Shown here one piece after another: positions 42,290-51,325 of a stretch of DNA of 64,000 nucleotides. Location of the stretch: contig NZ_CP017718.1 of NCBI RefSeq assembly GCF_001854405.1, forward strand, positions 806,001 to 870,000, read 5' to 3'. The notes beneath the pieces are model-generated. The model made no database searches. It was not told the origin of the DNA and saw only the letters and a list, made by a program, of their open reading frames with translations. The stretch comes from Hyphomonas sp. Mor2. GTDB lineage: Bacteria; Pseudomonadota; Alphaproteobacteria; Caulobacterales; Hyphomonadaceae. Position 1 is the stretch's first letter. Each line of letters opens with the position of its first letter. Made by a program: the position numbers and the translations under genes.

Positions 42290-43645
42290 ATGGTTCGCAG
42301 GTTTTACGTCATTCTATGTCTGGCGTTGTTGAGCGCATCTGCTTTGGCGAATGCGCAAGGTGTTTTCGATCAAGGTCGCGAAGTGGTTGGGGAACGCGCA
42401 GTTCTGGAATTTCGTGACCGGATCGCTCCGGAAAACGAAATGACGCGCGACCGTCTGGAAACCCTGCTGCCGGTTCTGATGGAGGAAACCGGGCTCGACA
42501 TGTGGCTGGTGATCAACCGCGAATATGCCGAGGATCCTGTCTATTTCTCGCTCGTCCCGCAGCCAGCTTTTGCGGCGCGGCGGACGACCATTCTGGTCTT
42601 CCATAGAGACGGGGATGCGTTCGAGATGCTGACGGTCAACCGATATCCTCTTGGCGAGCCGTACGTGGCGGCCTGGGAAGGCGGCGATCTGGATGAGCAG
42701 TGGCAGGCGCTGGCAGATCTGATCGCCGAGAAGGATCCGCAGCGGATCGGGATCAATGTCTCCGCCGACTGGCCAGTCGCGGATGGTCTGACCCATGGGC
42801 TGCACCAGAGGCTGGTCTCTGAGCTGCCCAAGCACTTGTCGGATCGTCTGGTCAGCGCTGAGGATCTGGTCATCCGCTGGATCGAGACGCGCAGCGAACT
42901 CGAGCTGGAAGCCTATGGGCACATTGTCGGGCTGGCGCGGTCAGTGATCAGTGAGGCCTTCTCGTCCCGCGTCATCACACCCGGGGTGACGACGACCGAT
43001 GACGTGGCCTGGTACATTCGCCAGCGGTTCGAGGATCTGAACCTCGCGCCCTGGTTCAACCCTTATGTCAACGTGCAGCGCGCCGGTCTGGCGTGCGAAG
43101 CGGACCAGCCGTTCTGCGGGATCGAGGGCAAGATACTGCGCGGCGACATCATCCATACCGATGTCGGGATCTGCTATTTGAAACTCTGCACCGATACGCA
43201 GGAAATGGGTTATATTGCCGAGCTCGGCGAGAATGATGTCCCTGCCGGTTTGGAAGATGCCATGGCGGTCGGGAATGTCTGGCAGGATCATCTGACGGGA
43301 TCCTATGAGCTGGGCCGAACAGGCAATGAGGTGCTGGCTGAAACGCGGGCAAAATGCGCCGCCGATGAGATGAATTGTGCGACCTATACCCATCCGCTGG
43401 GTTTCTTTGGGCATGCGCCGGGACCAACGATCGGGATGTGGGACAATCAGGGCGATACGCCGGTGCGTGGCGACTGGCTCGTCCACGCGAATACCTGCTA
43501 CGCGATTGAAGGCAATGTCAAAGCGCCGGTCCCGGAATGGGGCGGTCAGCTGGCACAGATCAAGCTCGAACAGGATGCCTGTTTTGATGGCGAGACGGTC
43601 AAGTATCTGGCGGGCCGTCAAACACGATGGCATGTCATTCGATAG
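42290..43645 (+). CDS. Secreted M24-family metallopeptidase (Xaa-Pro aminopeptidase-like)
   Basis: The 451-residue protein has a signal peptide (MVRRFYVILCLALLSASALANAQ) and the creatinase/prolidase fold. Metal ligands are readable: the Asp pair ten residues apart in IIHTDVGICYLKLCTD, the His in YTHPLGFFGHAPGPT, and the Glu in CYAIEGNVKAPVPEWGG. The catalytic domain is in the C-terminal half, after a creatinase-like N-domain. It probably trims N-terminal residues in periplasmic or extracellular peptides. AGGGGAAG precedes ATG 42290. Confidence 0.9.
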   Translation: MVRRFYVILCLALLSASALANAQGVFDQGREVVGERAVLEFRDRIAPENEMTRDRLETLLPVLMEETGLDMWLVINREYAEDPVYFSLVPQPAFAARRTTILVFHRDGDAFEMLTVNRYPLGEPYVAAWEGGDLDEQWQALADLIAEKDPQRIGINVSADWPVADGLTHGLHQRLVSELPKHLSDRLVSAEDLVIRWIETRSELELEAYGHIVGLARSVISEAFSSRVITPGVTTTDDVAWYIRQRFEDLNLAPWFNPYVNVQRAGLACEADQPFCGIEGKILRGDIIHTDVGICYLKLCTDTQEMGYIAELGENDVPAGLEDAMAVGNVWQDHLTGSYELGRTGNEVLAETRAKCAADEMNCATYTHPLGFFGHAPGPTIGMWDNQGDTPVRGDWLVHANTCYAIEGNVKAPVPEWGGQLAQIKLEQDACFDGETVKYLAGRQTRWHVIR

Positions 43646-43716
43646 GGTGGGGCGACTCTGTAAAAATCGCCGCGCTTTAACCATGACTTGAGGTCTGGCG
43701 TGTAAGCGTCACCGCA

Positions 43717-44976
43717 ATGGGACGTTACAAAACTGCGATACCCCCGAGCTTTTGGGTGAAGGCCTGCAATGCACAACCGCGACTGCAGCGGCTGGCAATC
43801 CTCTATGGCGGATTGTTTCTGGTGGTGAGCGTGATCATCACATGGATGACTCCCGGACTTGCTTATGGAGCCAAGGGAGTCGTCGGCGGCGACTTTCTGG
43901 CCTTCTACACAGCTGGCGACATGACGCTGCAGGGGCGCGCCCTGGAGGCCTATGAGTTCGAAGCCTTCGACACGGCGTTGCAGACCCGCGTGGATAATGA
44001 GCATCTCGGCATGATGTGGCAGTATCCGCCAGTCATGTTTCTCCCCACCGGAGCGCTCGCGCTGATCCCGTACAAGCTCAGTCTGTGGCTCTGGATTGTC
44101 AGCACCGGGGCGTTTTTTGCCTGGGCCTTGAACCGGATCCTCAAATCGGTTGCGCCTGATCGCGGCGATCGGCGGATGGCGATTGCGATCATCCTGGCAT
44201 CGCCCCTCGGCTTGATGGTCGCCACCAGTGGTCAGATCAGTCTGCTGACGGGGGCGCTGCTCATGCTGGCCGTGTTTCGCCCGCGGCAGGATTGGTTGCT
44301 TGCCGGACTGGCGGCCGGGCTTTTGACCATCAAGCCACAGCTCGGAGTGCTGATACCGCTCGTCTATCTGATCGCAGGCGCCTGGCGGGCCTTCGCCGTG
44401 GCAGCGGGAACCGCGCTCATTCTGCATGCGGTTTCGATCCTCGCCTTCGGACCTGAGAGTCTTTCGGCCTTTCTGGGCGCCGTCCTTCGCCTGCAATCGG
44501 ACGTCGCCGGTAGTGGGACGCATACGCCGCCGGTGAACATGACGACTCTGTTCGCACAATTGCGGTTCTGGGAGGTGCCATCCTCATTCGCGATGGCCGC
44601 GCACCTCACCCTCGCAGCCGGTGTCGTCGCGAGTGTGATCTGGTTCTGGCATCGTCATGCGCGAGACGAGAACCGCGCAATCGAGCTCATGGCGGTGGTT
44701 GGCGCCGGCAGTCTGCTGGTGACGCCATATGCCTATGCCTATGAGATGATCGCCCTGACGCCTGCTGCGATCTGGCTGGGGTTCCGACCTGGACGCCTAA
44801 AGGAGGTTGCGATTGGGGTGCTGATCGCGGGATGGTTGATCCTGACCCTGCGCGACTTCCTTCCACTGGATGCGATCTTCCAGATGCCATTCCTGATCTC
44901 ATTGAGCGTTTTCGTGCTCATAATCTGGGCCCGAGGCGGCGCTGTAAAAGGCCCAACAAACCCTGCATTGTCCTGA
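43717..44976 (+). CDS. GT87/DUF2029-like membrane glycosyltransferase
   Basis: The 419-residue protein has about ten membrane helices and features of the GT-C family GT87: an acidic motif in the first loop (VVGGDFLAFYTAGD), MWQYPPVMFLPTGALALIP and GLLTIKPQLGVLIPLVYLI. These enzymes transfer mannose or arabinose-like sugars from polyprenyl-phosphate carriers. The acceptor is not clear. It follows the peptidase by 71 bases and precedes the nuo promoter region. Confidence 0.85.
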   Translation: MGRYKTAIPPSFWVKACNAQPRLQRLAILYGGLFLVVSVIITWMTPGLAYGAKGVVGGDFLAFYTAGDMTLQGRALEAYEFEAFDTALQTRVDNEHLGMMWQYPPVMFLPTGALALIPYKLSLWLWIVSTGAFFAWALNRILKSVAPDRGDRRMAIAIILASPLGLMVATSGQISLLTGALLMLAVFRPRQDWLLAGLAAGLLTIKPQLGVLIPLVYLIAGAWRAFAVAAGTALILHAVSILAFGPESLSAFLGAVLRLQSDVAGSGTHTPPVNMTTLFAQLRFWEVPSSFAMAAHLTLAAGVVASVIWFWHRHARDENRAIELMAVVGAGSLLVTPYAYAYEMIALTPAAIWLGFRPGRLKEVAIGVLIAGWLILTLRDFLPLDAIFQMPFLISLSVFVLIIWARGGAVKGPTNPALS

Positions 44977-45092
44977 CAATTCAGAGCTCTGATTTCCACT
45001 TGCAAATCGTTCGCAATGGCGTGACGCGAGGTCGCACAAAAACCGGGCAGAATTCCAACTGAAAAAGGGTAGGATAAAGCGGCGAGTTTATA

Positions 45093-45128
45093 TTGCGCTC
45101 CTTCGGAAACCATCCTATCGGAGCGCAA
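45093..45128 (+). promoter_or_regulatory. 9-bp inverted repeat before nuoA
   Basis: TTGCGCTCC (45093-45101) and GGAGCGCAA (45120-45128) form a perfect 9-bp stem with an 18-base loop, 36 bases before nuoA. TATATT-like sequence lies just upstream. It may be a leader hairpin or operator for the complex I operon. No T-run follows, so it is not a terminator. Confidence 0.5.
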
Positions 45129-45164
45129 AGAATTGTCCGCGACTGAGATGGGAAGGTGCGCGAA

Positions 45165-45539
45165 ATGTCCGAAGTCGAACGACTTGCGCTAGACTATATG
45201 CCGGTGATCTTGTTCCTGGGAATTGGTTTGGCGATGTCCCTGCTGTTCATTGTCGGCAACGCGATTCTGGCGCCAAGCAATCCGGATCCGGAGAAAAATT
45301 CAGCCTATGAATGCGGCTTCAACGCGTTTGACGATGCACGGATGAAGTTCGATGTGCGCTTCTATCTGGTCGCCATCCTGTTCATCATTTTCGACCTTGA
45401 AGTCGCCTTCCTCTTCCCATGGGCGGTGAGTCTTGGCGCGATCGGCGTGTTCGGGTTCTGGTCGATGGTGATCTTCCTCGGCGTGCTGACCATTGGCTTC
45501 ATCTATGAGTGGCGTCGCGGCGCCCTCGAATGGCACTAG
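45165..45539 (+). CDS. nuoA: NADH-quinone oxidoreductase subunit A
   Basis: NuoA is a small three-helix membrane subunit of complex I. The 124-residue product has the family segments [43 protein letters not shown], which include the quinone-cavity cysteine. ATG 45165 is chosen with GGAAGG 8 bases upstream rather than the GTG three codons earlier. First gene of the nuo operon. Confidence 0.97.
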   Translation: MSEVERLALDYMPVILFLGIGLAMSLLFIVGNAILAPSNPDPEKNSAYECGFNAFDDARMKFDVRFYLVAILFIIFDLEVAFLFPWAVSLGAIGVFGFWSMVIFLGVLTIGFIYEWRRGALEWH

Positions 45540-45549
45540 GAGCACGGTG

Positions 45550-46119
45550 ATGTCAGGGGAATTCAAACCTTACGCCCTCAGCTCTGGCCGCGCGGCGGTC
45601 GAGGGCGGACACGAAGTCCGACCGGATGATCCGTTCTATGCCGGGCTCTCCGATGAACTCGCAGACAAGGGATTCTTCACCGCCAGCGCCGACGATCTGA
45701 TCACCTGGGCGCGAACCGGGTCGCTAATGTGGATGACCTTTGGTCTCGCTTGCTGTGCGATCGAAATGATGCAGGCCGGCAATCCGCGCTATGATCTCGA
45801 ACGTTTCGGCATGGCCCCGCGCGGATCGCCGCGTCAGTCGGACGTGATGATCGTCGCAGGGACGTTGACCAACAAGATGGCCCCGGCCCTGCGCAAGGTC
45901 TATGACCAGATGCCAGAGCCACGTTACGTGATCTCGATGGGCTCGTGCGCCAATGGCGGCGGCTATTATCATTACAGCTACAGCGTTGTCCGCGGGTGCG
46001 ATCGGATCGTTCCCGTCGACATCTATATTCCAGGCTGCCCGCCCACGGCTGAGGCGCTGGTTTATGGCCTGTTGCAGCTGCAGAAAAAGATCCGCCGCGA
46101 AGGGTCGATTGACCGTTAG
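45550..46119 (+). CDS. nuoB: NADH-quinone oxidoreductase subunit B
   Basis: NuoB holds cluster N2, the last 4Fe-4S before ubiquinone. Ligands are the tandem Cys68-Cys69 ([10 protein letters not shown]), Cys133 ([21 protein letters not shown]) and Cys163 ([10 protein letters not shown]). The 189-residue product starts at ATG 45550 with AGGAG 7 bases upstream, overlapping the nuoA stop region; an earlier in-frame ATG was rejected. Confidence 0.97.
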   Translation: MSGEFKPYALSSGRAAVEGGHEVRPDDPFYAGLSDELADKGFFTASADDLITWARTGSLMWMTFGLACCAIEMMQAGNPRYDLERFGMAPRGSPRQSDVMIVAGTLTNKMAPALRKVYDQMPEPRYVISMGSCANGGGYYHYSYSVVRGCDRIVPVDIYIPGCPPTAEALVYGLLQLQKKIRREGSIDR

Positions 46120-46131
46120 GGAATGGGTGAG

Positions 46132-46758
46132 ATGAACGATCAAAGCGAAGCCCTGACCGAACTCGGCGAGCATATCGCCGACAAGATGCCGGACGCCGTC
46201 CGCAAATTCGATGTGCGGGTCGGCGAGCTGACCGTCTATGCCGAGCGTGACCAGATCGTTGCGCTGATTGATTTCCTGAAGCGCGATCAGATGTGCATGT
46301 TCGAAATGATGATCGATGTCTGCGGCGTCGACTATCCCGAACGCAGCCAGCGCTTTGAGGTCGTCTACCATTTGCTCTCTCTGCGTCTGAACCAGCGTAT
46401 CCGGGTCAAGATTTCGACGGATGAAGACACGCCGGTGCCGAGCATTGTCGATCTCCACCGCGGTGCCGACTGGTTCGAGCGCGAAGCCTTCGACATGTAT
46501 GGCATCATCTTCTCGGGTCATCCGGACATGCGCCGGATCCTGACCGATTATGGCTTTGAAGGGCATCCGCTGCGCAAGGATTTCCCGCTCACGGGCTTCA
46601 CCGAAGTGCGTTATGATGATCTCGAAAAGCGGATCGTGCACGAACCGGTGCAGCTGACCCAGGAATATCGCAATTTTGATTTCCTCTCGCCGTGGGAAGG
46701 GATGACCTCCGAGATTCCAGGCGATGAGAAAGCGACCACCGAAGAGGAGGGCGCATAA
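46132..46758 (+). CDS. nuoC: NADH-quinone oxidoreductase subunit C
   Basis: NuoC is a peripheral-arm scaffold subunit. Motifs [28 protein letters not shown] and the conserved [48 protein letters not shown] are diagnostic. ATG 46132 is used here; an ATG three codons earlier (46123) is also possible and would give 211 residues. It is not fused with nuoD, unlike in E. coli, and its TAA overlaps the nuoD ATG. Confidence 0.96.
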   Translation: MNDQSEALTELGEHIADKMPDAVRKFDVRVGELTVYAERDQIVALIDFLKRDQMCMFEMMIDVCGVDYPERSQRFEVVYHLLSLRLNQRIRVKISTDEDTPVPSIVDLHRGADWFEREAFDMYGIIFSGHPDMRRILTDYGFEGHPLRKDFPLTGFTEVRYDDLEKRIVHEPVQLTQEYRNFDFLSPWEGMTSEIPGDEKATTEEEGA

Positions 46759-47963
46759 TGGCTGACGATATGAAATCCGTCCCTGAGGAAGATCGCACCT
46801 TCACGCTGAATTTCGGGCCGCAGCACCCGGCGGCGCACGGTGTGCTGCGCATGGTCATGGACCTCGATGGTGAGCTGGTCGATCGCATTGACTGCCATAT
46901 CGGTCTTCTGCATCGCGGCACCGAGAAATTGCTCGAATACAAGACCTACCTTCAGGGCCTGCCGTACTTTGACCGGCTGCACTATTCTGCGCCGATGAAC
47001 CAGGAACATGCCTGGTGTCTGGCGATTGAGAAACTGGTTGGCGTCGAGGTCCCGCGCCGCGGCAGTTTCATCCGCGTGTTGTATAGCGAGCTTGGCCGGA
47101 TCCTGGAGCACTTGCTCAATATCGGGACATTCATTCTCGACGTCGGCGCGCTGACCCCGATCACCTGGGCGTTTGAAGAGCGTGAGAAGCTGATGGGCTT
47201 CTACGAGCGCGCTTCTGGTTCGCGCCTGCACGCGGCTTACTTCCGTCCCGGCGGGGTCCATCAGGACCTGCCGCAGGATCTGATCGATGACATCATGACC
47301 TGGTGTGAGGAATTCCCGGGCATCCTCCAGACGCTGGAAAACCTGATCACCGAGAACCGCATCTTCAAACAGCGCAATGTCGATATCGGCGTGGTCGATG
47401 AAAAGACGATCATGCAATACGGCTTCTCGGGCCCGATGGTGCGCGGCTCTGGCCTCGCCTGGGACCTGCGTCGCAGCCAGCCTTATGAGATCTATTCGGA
47501 AATCCCGTCTTCTGTCTTCCCGGTGATCATCGGCAAGAATGGCGACAATTATGATCGCTATGTTGTCCGCATGGAAGAGATGCTGGTCTCTTGCGACATC
47601 ATGAAATGGTGTATCGAGAACATGCCGAAAGGCCCGGTTCTGGCCGAAGGCACCAAAGTCTCGCCGCCGCGCCGGGCTGAGATGAAGAACAGCATGGAAG
47701 CGCTGATCCACCACTTCAAACTCTACACCGAAGGCTTCCACGTGCCGGAAGGCGAAGTCTATGCCGCGGTCGAGGCCCCAGCGGGCGAGTTCGGGGTGTA
47801 TCTCGTCTCTGATGGTTCGAACCGACCGTATCGCGCGAAACTTCGCGCGCCAAGCTTTGCGCACCTGCAGGCCATGGATCACATGTGCAAGGGCCACCAA
47901 CTGGCGGATACATCGGCCATTCTCGGGTCGCTCGACATCGTGTTTGGCGAGGTGGATCGATAG
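46758..47963 (+). CDS. nuoD: NADH-quinone oxidoreductase subunit D
   Basis: NuoD (49 kDa homologue) lines the quinone site with NuoB. The 401-residue product carries [22 protein letters not shown], the conserved [12 protein letters not shown], and the C-terminal [34 protein letters not shown] overlap with nuoC gives coupling. The three overlapping or next genes begin directly at its stop: a GTG-started membrane protein. Confidence 0.97.
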   Translation: MADDMKSVPEEDRTFTLNFGPQHPAAHGVLRMVMDLDGELVDRIDCHIGLLHRGTEKLLEYKTYLQGLPYFDRLHYSAPMNQEHAWCLAIEKLVGVEVPRRGSFIRVLYSELGRILEHLLNIGTFILDVGALTPITWAFEEREKLMGFYERASGSRLHAAYFRPGGVHQDLPQDLIDDIMTWCEEFPGILQTLENLITENRIFKQRNVDIGVVDEKTIMQYGFSGPMVRGSGLAWDLRRSQPYEIYSEIPSSVFPVIIGKNGDNYDRYVVRMEEMLVSCDIMKWCIENMPKGPVLAEGTKVSPPRRAEMKNSMEALIHHFKLYTEGFHVPEGEVYAAVEAPAGEFGVYLVSDGSNRPYRAKLRAPSFAHLQAMDHMCKGHQLADTSAILGSLDIVFGEVDR

Positions 47964-48325
47964 TGCTGCCGGTTCCTGCCATCTGGGCCGTCTATCTGGC
48001 CGTACTGACGGGCGTCTTCCTGTTCCTTCTGGGCGTTGTCTTCGTGCTGTCGCCGGCGCGCGGGTTTGCGATGACCAAGCACCGGGCGGAAAACCTGCCA
48101 GCAATCATGGCCGGGCGGTACTTTTTTATGGTGCTGATTGCCGTCGGCGTCGCCTTGACGGGCAGCTTGACACAGCTGGCCTTCGTCTTCCTTTGCCTGG
48201 CCGGGGTCGCGTTCTTTGATGCTGCTGTCTATGCGCGCGCCAAGACCGCAGTGGCGCCGCATCTGGCGGCAGGCGTCGGGGCAATAGCCGTCGCCTTCAT
48301 CGCGCTGGAGGGGCAGGTATCATGA
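47963..48325 (+). CDS. Small membrane protein inserted in the nuo operon (GTG start)
   Basis: The 120-residue protein has about four hydrophobic helices (WAVYLAVLTGVFLFLLGVVFVL, FFMVLIAVGVALTGSL, AFVFLCLAGVAFFDAAVYA, HLAAGVGAIAVAFIAL). The GTG at 47963 overlaps the nuoD stop by one base (TAGTG) and its TGA overlaps the following VOC gene's ATG (ATGA). No family recognised. It is not one of the 14 canonical Nuo subunits. Its tight coupling suggests co-expression with complex I; whether it assists assembly is unknown. Confidence 0.78.
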   Translation: MLPVPAIWAVYLAVLTGVFLFLLGVVFVLSPARGFAMTKHRAENLPAIMAGRYFFMVLIAVGVALTGSLTQLAFVFLCLAGVAFFDAAVYARAKTAVAPHLAAGVGAIAVAFIALEGQVS

Positions 48326-48771
48326 CCGCGTTTCCGGAATCCCGCCTCTCGATCATCACACTCGGCGTGCGCGACCGTGCGGCGATGACTTCTTTCTATG
48401 AGGATGTGATCGGGTTCACGAATATTGGCCCTGAAGCGATGACCATGTTCGACATGGGCGGCTTTGTGCTCGGCCTCTGGGAAGCCGACAAGCTGGCGGA
48501 GGACGCCGGACAGATCGCGCGTCCGGCGGAAGGCTTTCGGAACGCCGCGCTAGCTTACAATGCCCGCTCGATCGAGGAAGTGGATGAGATTTTCGCCCGC
48601 CTGAAAGAGGCTGGGGTCGAGATTACCACCGCGCCGCACAAAGCATTCTGGGGCGGTTATTCTGGCTATTTCGCTGATCCCGAAGGCAATGCCTGGGAAG
48701 TGGCGTTCAACCCATTCTGGAAATTTGACGAGGCTGGCCGCGTGGTCCTGCCGACCGGGGAGACAGCGTAA
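48322..48771 (+). CDS. VOC-family (glyoxalase-like) protein
   Basis: The 149-residue product is a single-subunit vicinal-oxygen-chelate protein with two paired beta-alpha-beta-beta-beta modules: RLSIITLGVRDRAAMTSFYEDVIGF and the ending GYSGYFADPEGNAWEVAFNPFW, in which Glu of NAWEVAF is the usual metal ligand. The first-module His is not obvious (LSIITLGV), so it may lack a full metal site. It sits between nuoD and nuoE and overlaps neighbours on both sides, unusual for complex I operons. Confidence 0.88.
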   Translation: MTAFPESRLSIITLGVRDRAAMTSFYEDVIGFTNIGPEAMTMFDMGGFVLGLWEADKLAEDAGQIARPAEGFRNAALAYNARSIEEVDEIFARLKEAGVEITTAPHKAFWGGYSGYFADPEGNAWEVAFNPFWKFDEAGRVVLPTGETA

Positions 48772-49817
48772 TGGCGCTGAGACGATTTGATCTTGAAGCC
48801 GGCGGCGACAGCTTTGCCTTCAAACCGGAAACCGAGCCGACAATCGCGTTCTGGCTGGGGAAGTACCCGGAAGACAAGAAGCGCTCGGCTGTGATTCCGA
48901 TGCTCTGGCTGGCCCAGAAGGACAATGAGGGCTGGCTGTCCGAACCGGCCATGCGCGAAGTCGCGGATCGGTTGGAGATGCCTTACATCCGCGTCTACGA
49001 AGTCGCGACCTTCTACACCATGTTCCGCCTTCAGCCCGTCGGGAAGAATCATATCCAGCTGTGCGGCACCACGCCTTGCATGTTGCGCGGCGCGAATGAT
49101 CTGAAAGAGGTCTGCCAGAAAGTCATCGGCAAGCCGATGGCGGTGACCGATGATGGCCGCTTGAGCTGGGAAGAAGTGGAATGCCTCGGCGCCTGCGCGA
49201 ATGCGCCAATGGTTCAGATCAATGACTATTACTATGAGGACCTGACATCCGAGAGCCTCACGGAAATTCTGGGCAAGCTGCAGAACGGCGCGGAAGTGAA
49301 ACCCGGCACCTTTGTCGATCGGCTGAACTCGGCCCCTGAAGGCGGAGCGACGAGCCTTCTGGAGGGCGATCTTTATGATGGCTCGCGCAACGCGATCTCC
49401 GAATTGCCAAATCTGCCCAAGGACGCTCCTGCAGAACCTGAGCCAGCGCCAGCGCCTGCGCCTGAGAAGAAGACAACTCTGATCAAGGATTCCAAACCCG
49501 CACCGAAGCCGGAAGACAAGCCGGACACGGTCGAGGTCGCCGCTGGCGAAGAAGATGACCTGAAGCGCATCAAGGGCATTGGCCCGGTCAATGAAAAGGC
49601 GCTCAACGAGCTTGGCATCTACAAGTTCAGCCAGATTGCGGCCTGGACCGCGGCAAATGTCGACTGGGTCGAGGATTTCATGTCCTTCCCCGGCCGGATT
49701 GAACGCGAGGACTGGATCGCCCAGGCCAAGACGCTGGCCGAAGGCGAAGAAACCGAATTCTCAAAACGTGTGGACGCCGGTGAGGTCGATTCATCCAAGG
49801 ATGAGGGGGACGAGTGA
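48771..49817 (+). CDS. nuoE: NADH-quinone oxidoreductase subunit E with C-terminal helix-hairpin-helix extension
   Basis: NuoE carries the [2Fe-2S] cluster N1a. Ligands are Cys98, Cys103 (LCGTTPCML), Cys138 and Cys142 (ECLGACANAP). The first about 215 residues match ordinary NuoE. A Pro/Ala/Lys-rich linker (APAEPEPAPAPAPEKK) leads to a C-terminal domain of about 262-320 with LKRIKGIGPVNEKALNELGI, the helix-hairpin-helix found in some alphaproteobacterial NuoE. The role of this extension is not known. TAATG-coupled to the VOC gene. Confidence 0.95.
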   Translation: MALRRFDLEAGGDSFAFKPETEPTIAFWLGKYPEDKKRSAVIPMLWLAQKDNEGWLSEPAMREVADRLEMPYIRVYEVATFYTMFRLQPVGKNHIQLCGTTPCMLRGANDLKEVCQKVIGKPMAVTDDGRLSWEEVECLGACANAPMVQINDYYYEDLTSESLTEILGKLQNGAEVKPGTFVDRLNSAPEGGATSLLEGDLYDGSRNAISELPNLPKDAPAEPEPAPAPAPEKKTTLIKDSKPAPKPEDKPDTVEVAAGEEDDLKRIKGIGPVNEKALNELGIYKFSQIAAWTAANVDWVEDFMSFPGRIEREDWIAQAKTLAEGEETEFSKRVDAGEVDSSKDEGDE

Positions 49818-50029
49818 TGGCGCTGGTCGAACGCCCGGACCCCCGCAAGAAGCTGATCCTGGCGGCCGGGCTGGATTTTTTGTTCGTGGCCCTTGGTGTC
49901 GCGATGTTTGTGGTCTCGGGCAGCATGCTCTGGATCTTGATGGCGGTGGCCTTCGGCGCGGCGGTCAGCGTCCCGTTGATCCTCGCCGCCATGCGCGAAA
50001 TTAGGGAGCAAAACAATGCTTCAGGATAA
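49817..50029 (+). CDS. Small two-helix membrane protein in the nuo operon
   Basis: The 70-residue product has two hydrophobic helices ([22 protein letters not shown] and [21 protein letters not shown]) and a charged C-terminus. It begins in a TGATG overlap with nuoE and ends 14 bases inside nuoF. It is not a canonical subunit; no family recognised, but its position suggests co-translation with NuoE/F. Confidence 0.72.
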   Translation: MALVERPDPRKKLILAAGLDFLFVALGVAMFVVSGSMLWILMAVAFGAAVSVPLILAAMREIREQNNASG

Positions 50030-51320
50030 AGATCGCATTTTCACCAATCTGTACGGCGCGCATGATCCGGGCCTGGAAGGGGCCAAGACGCGCGGCGCCT
50101 GGCACCTGACCCGCGAAATGCTGGCGCAAGGGCCGGATTGGCTCTGCGACCAGGTCAAGCAAAGCGGTCTGCGTGGCCGCGGTGGCGCGGGTTTCCCGAC
50201 CGGCTTGAAATGGACCTTCATGCCCAAGTCTGTGGGCGAGCGTCCGCACTATCTCGTTGTAAACGCTGACGAATCGGAGCCGGGCACCTGTAAGGACCGG
50301 GAGATCATGCGCCATGATCCGCACCTGCTGATCGAAGGCTGCATGGTCGCCAGCCGGGCCATGCGCGCACACAAATGCTATGTCTATTTGCGCGGCGAAT
50401 ACATTGCCGAACGCGAGGCGCTCGAGAAAGCCGTCAAAGAGGCCTATGAGGCCAAACTGATCGGCAAGGACAATGTGAATGGCTGGGATTTCGATCTCTA
50501 TGTCCATCACGGCGCGGGCGCCTATATCTGCGGCGAAGAGACGGCGCTGCTCGAAAGCCTGGAAGGCAAGAAAGGCCAGCCGCGTCTGAAGCCGCCATTC
50601 CCGGCCAATGCGGGTCTCTATGGCTGCCCGACCACTGTGAACAATGTTGAGTCCATCGCCGTTGTGCCGACCATCCTGCGCCGCGGCGCCCAGTGGTTCG
50701 CGGGCTTTGGTCGTCCGAACAATACCGGCACCAAGCTGTTCTGCATTTCCGGCCATGTGAACAAGCCATGTAATGTCGAGGAAGAGATGTCGATCACCTT
50801 CCGCGACCTGATCGATACCCATTGCGGTGGCATTCGCGGCGGCTGGGACAATCTGAAAGCGGTGATCCCGGGTGGCTCGTCGGTGCCGATGGTGCCGGCT
50901 GAGCAGATCATGGATGCGCACATGGATTTCGACACGCTGCGCGACCTGCAATCCGGCCTCGGGACGGCGGCGGTCATTGTCATGGACAAGTCGACGGACC
51001 TGATCCAGGCGATTGCGCGCATCGCTTATTTCTACAAGCATGAAAGCTGTGGCCAGTGCACACCATGCCGGGAAGGCACGGGCTGGATGTGGCGTGTGCT
51101 CGAGCAGATGGTGGTCGGCGACGCGCATCATGATGATATTGAGAAACTGCTCGATGTCTCCAAACAGGTGGAAGGCCACACGATCTGCGCGCTCGGCGAT
51201 GCTGCGGCCTGGCCGGTCCAGGGCCTGATCCGCCATTTCCGCCACGAGATTGAAGACCGCATCACCCAATACCGCGCCCCACGAGCACTCGTGCAGGGCC
51301 ACACCGTGGCGGCGGAGTAA
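50016..51320 (+). CDS. nuoF: NADH-quinone oxidoreductase subunit F
   Basis: NuoF oxidises NADH with FMN and passes electrons to N3. The 434-residue product shows [13 protein letters not shown] (FMN/NADH loop), [29 protein letters not shown], and the cluster ligands [14 protein letters not shown] plus a later Cys in the [11 protein letters not shown] segment. It overlaps the preceding small membrane gene by 14 bases. Confidence 0.97.
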   Translation: MLQDKDRIFTNLYGAHDPGLEGAKTRGAWHLTREMLAQGPDWLCDQVKQSGLRGRGGAGFPTGLKWTFMPKSVGERPHYLVVNADESEPGTCKDREIMRHDPHLLIEGCMVASRAMRAHKCYVYLRGEYIAEREALEKAVKEAYEAKLIGKDNVNGWDFDLYVHHGAGAYICGEETALLESLEGKKGQPRLKPPFPANAGLYGCPTTVNNVESIAVVPTILRRGAQWFAGFGRPNNTGTKLFCISGHVNKPCNVEEEMSITFRDLIDTHCGGIRGGWDNLKAVIPGGSSVPMVPAEQIMDAHMDFDTLRDLQSGLGTAAVIVMDKSTDLIQAIARIAYFYKHESCGQCTPCREGTGWMWRVLEQMVVGDAHHDDIEKLLDVSKQVEGHTICALGDAAAWPVQGLIRHFRHEIEDRITQYRAPRALVQGHTVAAE

Positions 51321-51325
51321 GAGAT

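Noticed and set aside
48322-48771. VOC gene as a canonical glyoxalase I
   Set aside because: The first module lacks an obvious His/Glu metal pair, so a specific lactoylglutathione lyase role cannot be claimed.
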